A stretch of DNA of 13,811 bases from an uncultured Bacillota bacterium (lineage in GTDB: Bacteria > Bacillota > Dehalobacteriia > UBA4068), in contig CAKQQU010000041.1 in assembly GCA_934271085.1 (NCBI GenBank), forward strand, positions 1 to 13,811. The letters run 5' to 3'. Shown here one piece after another: positions 6,997 through 13,811 of the stretch. Each line of letters opens with the position of its first letter. The stretch's first letter is position 1. The position numbers and the translations under genes were made by a program. The notes under the pieces are model-generated. The model worked only from the letters and a program-made list of their open reading frames with translations. It ran no database searches and was not told where the DNA came from.

Positions 6997-8004
6997 CTAG
7001 TCAGCCTTAAGTTCAAAAACAGCTTTTGTTTCGCCAACTTTATCATTCTGACAATTAATATTATCTAAAACGGCGAAGTGGGCCAGATCTTTGGCCTCCT
7101 GTTGGGTAAAAACATTAAGCTGGGATAATGCCCGCATCATGGCGGGAGCCAGCATATTACCGTTGCCGTCCTCAATTTTCAGGGCAACAGCAATATCCAT
7201 TTGCGGGACGGCCGCGCAATAAACACCGTCTGCTCCCAGCTTAACTACTACCTTTCCCTTTGTTGCACGCATCAGTTCAGTGGTAAAAGTCCCATTGCCT
7301 GATACCATATGGGGATAATCGGTCATTGCCGATACCAGGCGAGCTGCGGCTTTCTTTTTAATATCATCAAGTTTTTCCGGAACAGCCAGATTATGATAGG
7401 CTATGGCCATATTACGCAGGGGCATGGCGAATACAGGCACGCCGCAGCCATCTACCCCGATAGTAATGTCCTTGGTATCCATCTGTGCATATTGAGCTAC
7501 AGTAGCCAGTATAAGCTGTTGTACAGGATGGTCCGGTTTCTGATAAGCGCTGTAATCCCAGCCTTTGTATCTGCACATGGTAAGCATGCAGCAATGTTTG
7601 CCTGAACAGTTGTTATACAGTTTGCGGGGCTTTATGTGTTCGGCAATCCTTTTGATATAAATATCATCAGACAAAGAAAGCGCTTCGCCCAATGTCAGAT
7701 CCGATTCATGCAGGCCTATTTTGCCCAGGATGCTTTCCAAAGCGGCCACATGGTAATCTTCCCCCATATGGGAGCTGCACATAACAGCCAGCTCTTCCTG
7801 ACTGATGCCAAAAAAGTCCAATGCTCCGCTTTCCACCGCTACGGATGCCTGTAAAGGCTTGGCGGTACTGCGCATATATGTATAGTAGTCGGGATCTCCA
7901 GTATGGGCAATAAGAGTGTTATCCGTACCAATAACGGCAATGCTTCCCCTGACGATATTTTCTACAAGGCTGCCTCTGGTAACTTCCAGCAATACTTCAC
8001 TCAT
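6997..8004 (-). CDS. asparaginase II family protein (PF06089, Rhizobium etli ReAV-like)
   Basis: A 335-residue homologue of the class 3 (rhizobial) L-asparaginases, which hydrolyse asparagine to aspartate and ammonia and are unrelated to the E. coli enzymes. Key residues are conserved with nearly the spacing known from ReAV: S46 and K49 in RSTAKP, S78 in CSSHMGEDYH, C133 and K136 in CSGKH, D185 and C187 in DGCGVP, and K255 in KLGADGVY. The cysteines and lysine make up the zinc site and the Ser-Lys pairs the catalytic centre in that enzyme. No signal peptide is visible, so it should be cytosolic. The ATG at 8004 is preferred over the ATG at 8010 because GAGGA sits six bases before it and directly abuts the other. 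The gene is 65 bp downstream of sigK and joined to yqeG by one base. Confidence 0.92.
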   Translation of the reverse strand: MSEVLLEVTRGSLVENIVRGSIAVIGTDNTLIAHTGDPDYYTYMRSTAKPLQASVAVESGALDFFGISQEELAVMCSSHMGEDYHVAALESILGKIGLHESDLTLGEALSLSDDIYIKRIAEHIKPRKLYNNCSGKHCCMLTMCRYKGWDYSAYQKPDHPVQQLILATVAQYAQMDTKDITIGVDGCGVPVFAMPLRNMAIAYHNLAVPEKLDDIKKKAAARLVSAMTDYPHMVSGNGTFTTELMRATKGKVVVKLGADGVYCAAVPQMDIAVALKIEDGNGNMLAPAMMRALSQLNVFTQQEAKDLAHFAVLDNINCQNDKVGETKAVFELKAD

Positions 8005-8010
8005 TTTCAT

Positions 8011-8015
8011 TCCTC
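8011..8015 (-). promoter_or_regulatory. ribosome binding site deciding the asparaginase start
   Basis: GAGGA on the minus strand ends directly against an ATG at 8010-8008, which is too close for initiation, and lies six bases before the ATG at 8004-8002. The second ATG is therefore the likely start. The remainder of the gap to the sigK stop is A/T-rich with no clear promoter or terminator. Confidence 0.6.
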
Positions 8016-8069
8016 ATAAACAATAATTTTTTTATATTTTCTAGTTTTAGCCCCAATATCCTGCTTTTC

Positions 8070-8717
8070 TCATTTGCCAATAGCCTTTGCCAGTTTGTTT
8101 ATAGCTTTCTTCTCAATCCTGCTTACATATGATCTGGAAATACCCAAGGTTTTGGCTATTTCCCGCTGGGGTAACCGGGAGCGTCCCCCCAAACCGTAAC
8201 GCATACTTAATACATAGCTTTCCTTGTCGTCCAGCACATGCAAATTCTCGGCTACCAGGCGTCTTTCTTCATCCAATTCTATTTTTTCCTGTGCAGTCGG
8301 TTCGCCGTTGCTAAGCATATCCAGAAGGCAAACTTCATTTCCTTCCTTATCAACACCCACCGGGTCATATATCGACATTTCTGTTTTCTGATTTTTTACC
8401 GAGCGCAGATACATAAGGATCTCATTTTCAATACAGCGGGCCGCATAGGTAGCCAGCCTGGTCTTACGGTCAAGAGAAAATGTATTAACTCCCTTGATAA
8501 GCCCGATAGTTCCGATGGATATAAGATCTTCTTTATCCACTCCACATATTTCAAATTTTTTACACACATGGGCAACAAGCCTTAAATTATGGATAATAAG
8601 AATGTTGCGGGCCTGTTCATCACCGGAAGCCATTTTTTCCAGATTGGCTGTTTCCTCTTCTTTTGACAGCAGCGGCGGAAAAACACTATTATGAAGATAA
8701 GCTACAAAAAAGCGCAT
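8070..8717 (-). CDS. sigK: sporulation sigma factor SigK, uninterrupted and without a visible pro-sequence
   Basis: A 215-residue sigma-70-family factor that directs late mother-cell transcription during endospore formation. The segment HNLRLVAHVCKKFE...EDLISIGTIGLIKGVNTF...RLATYAARCIENEILMYLR (region 2, about residues 43-105), the DPVGVDKEGNE signature and the terminal PQREIAKTLGISRSYVSRIEKKA helix-turn-helix (region 4, about 183-206) are diagnostic of SigK rather than SigE. The N terminus, MRFFVAYLHNSVFPPLL, aligns with the B. subtilis protein right around its pro-sigma-K cleavage site, so the roughly 20-residue inhibitory pro-peptide is missing or reduced to a few residues. The upstream frame stays open for 32 codons back to the TAA of the penicillin-binding protein gene but contains no ATG, GTG or TTG. 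No skin-type element splits the gene. Its ribosome binding site is weak (GAGTGG, nine bases away) and lies within a short hairpin. Confidence 0.93.
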   Translation of the reverse strand: MRFFVAYLHNSVFPPLLSKEEETANLEKMASGDEQARNILIIHNLRLVAHVCKKFEICGVDKEDLISIGTIGLIKGVNTFSLDRKTRLATYAARCIENEILMYLRSVKNQKTEMSIYDPVGVDKEGNEVCLLDMLSNGEPTAQEKIELDEERRLVAENLHVLDDKESYVLSMRYGLGGRSRLPQREIAKTLGISRSYVSRIEKKAINKLAKAIGK

Positions 8718-8724
8718 ATAAACG

Positions 8725-8749
8725 TACCACTCTTCAAATAGATGTGGTA
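8725..8749. repeat. short inverted repeat in the sigK leader
   Basis: TACCAC at 8725-8730 and GTGGTA at 8744-8749 can form a six-base stem with a 13-base loop. In the minus-strand transcript the 3' arm overlaps the only ribosome-binding-site-like sequence before the sigK ATG. The stem is short, and regulation through it is conjecture. Confidence 0.35.
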
Positions 8750-8813
8750 TATAATATGCTTTTTTGTCTGTATGGTGCCTGGACTTTGTCTTTTTGGCAT
8801 GGCATACCAGTAC

Positions 8814-10466
8814 TTATTTGATACCGTCCAGTATGGCCAGACTGTCAATAAGCTCGTGGAATACGCCTGCCGCCTCCGTTCCCCCGGAACTTCCGTCCGC
8901 TATATATACGGAAACAGCCCATCTTGGAGCATCGGCCGGTGCAAAGCCGCAGAACCACACTCCCTCGTTTTCACTGGTTCCGGTTTTGCCCGCCCCGGCA
9001 ATATAGTTGCCGGCGGCATTCGTGCCGGTACCCTCACTAACAGCCTTTAATAACATCTGCTGCAGTTTTTGGGCTGTATCTTCCCGTATCACCTGCTTGT
9101 GGGATGCAGAGTCAAACTCAAGCAGAGTATTGCCCTTATTGTCGGTAACTTCCCTTACCAGACGGGGAGTAACAAGTTTTCCGCCGTTTGCGCATACGGA
9201 AACCATAACGGCCGACTGCAAAGGTGTTATGCGTATTCCCTTCTCACCTATAGATATATTGGCTATATCCCCCGGTATCTGCGAGGAAAAGCTTATATGG
9301 GTGGAATCCGGATAATCATAGCCAATTATGGTTTGGCTGTTAAGTCCGAATTTTTCGGCATAGGATCTGATATTATCGCCGCCTAAAGCAAGCCCTAACC
9401 CTACAAAATAGCAGTTGCAGGATTGAGCTAGGGCGCTTTCCAGATCAACAGAGCCATGCCCTTCCCTGTTCCAGCAGCCTACCCCGTAATTATCGGTTAT
9501 ATTATAAGCTCCGTCACAGATAAAATTTTCCATACCGGTATTTCCCTCTGATTCCGGTTTGGGCTGAACTCCCAGCTCCAACCCTGCTGCAGCCATAACG
9601 ATTTTAAAGGTGGAGGCAGGCGGATAAGACGAAAAAGCCTTGTTTATATACACATCGTCAGCCGCAAGATCTCCCCATCCGTATTGATCATAAAAGGGGG
9701 CGGAAGCTGCTGCCAGAATATCGCCATTATAGGGGTCAAGAATAACACAGGCTCCGCTGTAATCCTGCAAAATACTTTCAGCCAGCTCCTGATAATCCTT
9801 GTTTATTGTTAAGCATACGCAGTTATAGCTGGGATCGTCAGCTTTGGCAAGATACAGGTTCTCCGCAGAAAGCGATCCTCCGGCATCAACATAGGCTACC
9901 ACCTGGGCGTCAACGCGCTTATCCAAATACACATCATATTGCTTTTCCAAACCGCTGGCGCCGTAATATTTTCCGTCCTCGCCTATCATAAGCTCGCCTA
10001 ACAAGTGTTCCGCCAGATAAGATGGACTGTAACGCGCTGCCAGAGGAAGAGAAACAACGCCGGATATACTGCAGTCATTTACAGCCGCAATTTGTTTTCC
10101 ATCCAGCCCGGTTTTGAGTATATACGGCGAAAGATCCTGCTCCTTGGCTGACTGCATTCTGGAATATACTGCATCGGCAGATTCATCCAGTATTACCGCA
10201 AGCTGCTGGGCACAGGATAATTCATCCTTAATCATTGCAGGAAAAATTACAAGGCAGTTTTCTACATTACCTGTGATATTTCTTCCCAGCTCGTCCAGGA
10301 ACTCACCACGCTCGTACTGATAGTAGGCAAGGCTGCGGGTATGCTGCTGAACCGCCATAGTTTTAAGCTCCTGACCGTCTATCAGAGAAAGCCAGGCTAA
10401 ACGGATTATTATTATTGAAATAAGGGACAAAAAAACCATGCCTATTATCCATGCCTTTTTTTCCAT
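8814..10466 (-). CDS. class B penicillin-binding protein (PBP2/FtsI-type transpeptidase)
   Basis: A 550-residue monofunctional DD-transpeptidase that cross-links peptidoglycan outside the membrane. One N-terminal transmembrane helix (about residues 6-28) is followed by a dimerisation/pedestal domain (about 50-210) and the penicillin-binding domain. The three active-site motifs are intact: S285-T-F-K288 (nucleophile), S349-C-N351 and K494-T-G496. There is no C-terminal PASTA domain, unlike SpoVD or Pbp2x, and the length is typical of short PbpA-like proteins of Clostridia. The ATG at 10466 has a perfect AGGAGG nine bases upstream, but that site is inside the 3' arm of the metK terminator. Downstream, 96 bp separate it from sigK in the same orientation and, apart from the TAA stop, the same reading frame. 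A sporulation role (cortex or septal wall synthesis) is suggested by this neighbour but not proven by sequence. Confidence 0.93.
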   Translation of the reverse strand: MEKKAWIIGMVFLSLISIIIIRLAWLSLIDGQELKTMAVQQHTRSLAYYQYERGEFLDELGRNITGNVENCLVIFPAMIKDELSCAQQLAVILDESADAVYSRMQSAKEQDLSPYILKTGLDGKQIAAVNDCSISGVVSLPLAARYSPSYLAEHLLGELMIGEDGKYYGASGLEKQYDVYLDKRVDAQVVAYVDAGGSLSAENLYLAKADDPSYNCVCLTINKDYQELAESILQDYSGACVILDPYNGDILAAASAPFYDQYGWGDLAADDVYINKAFSSYPPASTFKIVMAAAGLELGVQPKPESEGNTGMENFICDGAYNITDNYGVGCWNREGHGSVDLESALAQSCNCYFVGLGLALGGDNIRSYAEKFGLNSQTIIGYDYPDSTHISFSSQIPGDIANISIGEKGIRITPLQSAVMVSVCANGGKLVTPRLVREVTDNKGNTLLEFDSASHKQVIREDTAQKLQQMLLKAVSEGTGTNAAGNYIAGAGKTGTSENEGVWFCGFAPADAPRWAVSVYIADGSSGGTEAAGVFHELIDSLAILDGIK

Positions 10467-10468
10467 AT

Positions 10469-10516
10469 AAAAAAACCTCCTGCCAGCTATATTATGAAGC
10501 TAGCAGGAGGTTTTTT
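10469..10516 (-). terminator. intrinsic terminator after metK whose 3' arm contains the penicillin-binding protein RBS
   Basis: Arms 10470-10488 and 10498-10516 pair in 18 of 19 positions (one C/A mismatch) around a nine-base loop (10489-10497). Read on the minus strand, the hairpin begins about 15 bases after the metK stop, has a GC-rich CCTCCTGC/GCAGGAGG core and is followed by seven T. That is a textbook intrinsic terminator for the gmk-rpoZ-coaBC-metK transcript. The GCAGGAGG of the 3' arm is also the Shine-Dalgarno sequence of the next gene, nine bases from its ATG. It could also fold on the opposite strand, but no plus-strand gene precedes it. Confidence 0.85.
10488..10496 (-). promoter_or_regulatory. 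possible sigma-K/sigma-E-type -10 element inside the terminator loop
   Basis: The minus strand reads CATAATATA, an exact fit to the CATANNNTA -10 consensus of sigma-K promoters. A start site about seven bases downstream would give a leader of roughly 15 bases carrying the 3' arm and its AGGAGG but not the 5' arm, so the ribosome binding site would be free. The -35 side is poor: no AC at 16-17 bases, and the nearest ATA is 19 bases upstream. The match may be chance. Confidence 0.25.
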
Positions 10517-10530
10517 ATGTGCCTTAATTA

Positions 10531-11715
<1,185 letters not shown>

Positions 11716-11764
11716 TTGTGCCTCCTTAAACAAAACTATGTGATAATTATAAAAAATTGGTGTA

Positions 11765-12955
11765 TTATTTTAACAGTTTACCGATAAGTCTTATTATCTC
11801 ACCGGCAACAGCCTGCTTGCTCATTAAAGGCAAACTGATTTCTTTTTCGTCATAATAGACAGTTACCGCGTTGCTATCCACATCAAAGCCGGAGTCATCC
11901 CTGCTTACATCATTGGCAACTATCATATCCAGATTCTTTCTAATTAATTTGTCCCTGGCATAATCTGCCAGGTTGTCTGTTTCGGCGGCAAAACCGCATA
12001 AAAAGCGGTTACCTTTATCCTGACCAAGCTCTTTAAGTATATCAGGATTCTTTACCAGCTCCAGCCTAAGCTGTTCGTCGTTCTTTTTAATCTTTTTTTT
12101 CAGGGCTGCCTTTGGTCTGTAATCTGCAACCGCTGCTGCCATTATAACAATATCCGTGTCAGCATATTCCCTGATAACGGCATCTCTCATCTCTCTGGCA
12201 GATGTGACCCCTATAATACGTATGCCGTCAGGGTCGGGCAGGCCCACTGGCCCCGAGATCAGTACCACGTTTCCACCTGCATTTGCCGCAGCCTGTGCCA
12301 GGGAAAATCCCATTTTCCCGCTGCTGCGGTTTCCGATAAAACGTACCGGATCTATATATTCATAAGTTGGTCCGGCGGTGACCAGTATCTTTTTGCCTTT
12401 CAAGGGCCGACCTGCCGGAGCAAGCAGCTTTTGGATCTCTTCCTTGATATCTTCCTCCGCAGCCAAATGGCCTTTGCCCACAGTTCCGCAGGCCAAATGT
12501 CCCGTTTCTGGCTGAATAATATGCCACCCACGCTGCCGCAGTACAGCCAGATTATGCTGGGTAGCTGCATTGGCATACATATTGCTGTTCATGGCAGGCG
12601 CGCATAAAATGGGAGCAGTGGTTGCCAGCAAAGCTGCGGAAAGCAAGTCGTCAGCTATGCCGTTTGCCGCCTTGGCTATAATATTGGCAGTGGCTGGCAA
12701 AACGATAAACAGGTCGCAGCCGGCAATATCAATATGCGGGACATGCCAATAAGGCGACTCGTCCATAATATCCGTAAGCACCGGGTTTCCGGAAAGGGTC
12801 TTGAAAGTAAGGGGAGTTACAAAGCTGCAGGCAGCTTTAGTCATGGCGACCTGTACCTTTGCTCCGCTTTTATTTAACCAGTTGACTATTTCAACTGCTT
12901 TATATGCAGCAATACCGCCGGTGATGCCGACGGTAATTTTCTTCCCTTTTAACAT
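11765..12955 (-). CDS. coaBC: bifunctional phosphopantothenoylcysteine decarboxylase / phosphopantothenate-cysteine ligase
   Basis: Carries out two consecutive steps of coenzyme A synthesis: CTP-dependent joining of 4'-phosphopantothenate with cysteine (CoaB) and FMN-dependent decarboxylation to 4'-phosphopantetheine (CoaC). The 396 residues match the fused family. The N-terminal flavoprotein CoaC domain (about 1-180) shows GITGGIAAYK, the catalytic H74 in PHID, the substrate motif PAMNSNMY (120-127) and C156 in HLACGTVG. The CoaB domain (about 187-396) begins with ILVTAGPTYEYIDPVRFIGNRSSGKMG and continues through AAAVADYRP and KNPDIL. Two ATGs are adjacent; GGAGG lies seven bases before the one at 12955 and four before 12958, so the inner one is preferred. 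In many relatives priA follows coaBC; here metK does. Confidence 0.97.
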   Translation of the reverse strand: MLKGKKITVGITGGIAAYKAVEIVNWLNKSGAKVQVAMTKAACSFVTPLTFKTLSGNPVLTDIMDESPYWHVPHIDIAGCDLFIVLPATANIIAKAANGIADDLLSAALLATTAPILCAPAMNSNMYANAATQHNLAVLRQRGWHIIQPETGHLACGTVGKGHLAAEEDIKEEIQKLLAPAGRPLKGKKILVTAGPTYEYIDPVRFIGNRSSGKMGFSLAQAAANAGGNVVLISGPVGLPDPDGIRIIGVTSAREMRDAVIREYADTDIVIMAAAVADYRPKAALKKKIKKNDEQLRLELVKNPDILKELGQDKGNRFLCGFAAETDNLADYARDKLIRKNLDMIVANDVSRDDSGFDVDSNAVTVYYDEKEISLPLMSKQAVAGEIIRLIGKLLK

Positions 12956-13015
12956 CATAGAACCTCCGGATTTAAAACAAGACCGCTCGCATGGACAAGT
13001 TGGATATGAATAAAA

Positions 13016-13225
13016 TCAGTGAGCAGATTTTTCTTCGGAAGTCCAGGTAAGCTTACCGCTGGCCAGCTCATCCAAGGCAAGGGAAACAGGGTTGACTGTA
13101 GATGTAGCCAAAAGCTCGGGGTTCTGGTCAACTAAATCACGGGCACGCTTTGCCGCGATTATTACCAAAGCATACTTTGAATCCACATTACGCATCAATT
13201 CGCGAAGAGAAGGTTTGTTTAACAA
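13016..13225 (-). CDS. rpoZ: RNA polymerase omega subunit, TTG start
   Basis: A 69-residue small subunit that promotes assembly and stability of RNA polymerase by wrapping the beta' C terminus. The N-terminal PSLRELMRNVDSKYALVIIAAKRARDLV matches the family core, and NPVSLALDELASGKL follows as usual; the length is normal. The start is a TTG at 13225-13223, supported by an AGGAGG placed six bases upstream; no ATG, GTG or other start fits the family N terminus. It lies between gmk (38 bp upstream) and coaBC (60 bp downstream), the standard Firmicutes order, and is surely co-transcribed with both. Confidence 0.96.
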   Translation of the reverse strand: MLNKPSLRELMRNVDSKYALVIIAAKRARDLVDQNPELLATSTVNPVSLALDELASGKLTWTSEEKSAH

Positions 13226-13230
13226 GATTA

Positions 13231-13237
13231 TCCTCCT
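13231..13237 (-). promoter_or_regulatory. ribosome binding site deciding the TTG start of rpoZ
   Basis: AGGAGGA on the minus strand sits six bases ahead of TTG at 13225. The excellent match and spacing are what identify this rare codon as the start. Confidence 0.8.
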
Positions 13238-13263
13238 TTTAATACCAGCACAACAGAATTGAC

Positions 13264-13811
13264 TTAACAGCCGCGTTTTTTATGCTCTTCACTAATAATA
13301 TTTAGTATTCTTGCCGCAGCTTTTTCCACACTGTCGTTAATGATAGAATAATCATAGCGGGAGGCCAGTTCCATTTCTGCTTTTGCGCAGGACAAGCGTC
13401 TGTTTCTGACCTCGGGAGCTTCCGTGCCCCTATCTATTATCCTTTTTTCCAGTTCAGCAAAGGATGGGGGTAGAATAAAAATAGAAACACCGTGGGGACA
13501 TGCGGATTTGACCTTCATGGCACCCTGGGTATCTATTTCCAGAATTACATTTTTTCCGGCAGCTAAAAGTCTATCGACCTCAGCTGCCGGAGTACCATAA
13601 TAATTGCCAAAAACTTCGGCCCACTCCAGAAAATAGCCATTGTCCCGTTTTTTTAAAAATTCCTCTCGGGTTAAGAAATAATAACTATCCCCATCGATCT
13701 CTCCGGGACGAGGCTTGCGGGTAGTTGCGGAAATTGAGCAAACAGTATCAGAACTTCCGGCCAGCACTGCAGAACAAACAGTACCCTTACCAACGCCGGA
13801 AGGGCCAGATA
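13264..13811 (-). CDS. gmk: guanylate kinase, 5' end cut by the window
   Basis: Phosphorylates GMP (and dGMP) with ATP to GDP in the cytosol. The visible frame enters from the window edge with the P-loop SGPSGVGKGT and continues with the GMP-binding SATTRKPRPGEIDGDSYYF segment, the GNYYGTP motif, LEIDTQGA (the Walker B-like strand) and the RLSCAKAEME arginine lid region, ending at a normal C terminus. About 181 residues are seen; only the first seven to ten residues (start codon and first beta strand) are missing beyond 13811. The GTG at 13767 could be mistaken for a start, but it lies after the P-loop. It is the first visible gene of the gmk-rpoZ-coaBC-metK unit; in relatives remA (DUF370) lies just upstream. 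Confidence 0.96.
   Translation of the reverse strand, partial: SGPSGVGKGTVCSAVLAGSSDTVCSISATTRKPRPGEIDGDSYYFLTREEFLKKRDNGYFLEWAEVFGNYYGTPAAEVDRLLAAGKNVILEIDTQGAMKVKSACPHGVSIFILPPSFAELEKRIIDRGTEAPEVRNRRLSCAKAEMELASRYDYSIINDSVEKAAARILNIISEEHKKRGC

Noticed and set aside
8070..8717. Interruption of sigK by a skin-like element
   Set aside because: The reading frame is continuous through regions 2 and 4; no recombinase or split is present.
8718..8813. Sigma-E-like -10 (CATACAGA) upstream of sigK
   Set aside because: No matching -35 was found 14-17 bases upstream, so the six-base match is probably chance.

Overview
The window reads as chromosomal DNA from a spore-forming Firmicute. The evidence is an uninterrupted sigma-K-type sporulation sigma factor, strong AGGAGG-type ribosome binding sites, and the gmk-rpoZ-coaBC and dxs-tlyA gene orders usual in that phylum. 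The protein sequences and gene orders suggest Clostridia or Negativicutes (Peptococcaceae- or Sporomusaceae-like), but nothing here fixes the family. Base composition is moderate and coding density is high. No gap exceeds 300 bases, and I see no tRNA, rRNA, CRISPR array, transposase or insertion sequence.

Layout. (1) Positions 1-2689, plus strand: dxs (only its first few codons lie outside the window) and tlyA, overlapping by ATGA. They are the end of a housekeeping operon that in relatives usually continues with nadK-argR-recN; here it stops. (2) Positions 2792-5300, minus strand: a compact three-gene unit transcribed as EFR1-family flavodoxin/ferredoxin protein, patatin-like acyl hydrolase, DegV fatty-acid-binding protein. 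The first gene carries an apparent single-base frameshift. An imperfect 24-bp palindrome lies about 85 bp upstream and could be a repressor operator. (3) Positions 5460-8717, minus strand: sigK, a type II (zinc, ReAV-like) asparaginase homologue, a YqeG-type HAD phosphatase and a membrane-anchored alpha/beta hydrolase. (4) Positions 8814-10466, minus strand: a class B penicillin-binding protein just upstream of sigK. (5) Positions 10531-13811, minus strand: gmk (5' end cut), rpoZ, coaBC and metK, closed by a strong intrinsic terminator.

How it fits together. Regions 1 and 5 are core metabolism and information processing: isoprenoid precursor synthesis, rRNA methylation, GMP kinase, RNA polymerase omega, coenzyme A synthesis and SAM synthesis. 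Regions 3 and 4 bring a cell-wall transpeptidase next to a late mother-cell sigma factor. The metK terminator hairpin contains the ribosome binding site of the penicillin-binding protein in its 3' arm and a CATANNNTA sequence in its loop. A sporulation promoter inside the terminator would release the RBS, so this is the most interesting regulatory arrangement in the window. The sigma factor starts where mature sigma-K starts in Bacillus, so it seems to lack a cleavable pro-sequence. Region 2 looks like a self-contained accessory lipid/redox module of unknown physiological role.
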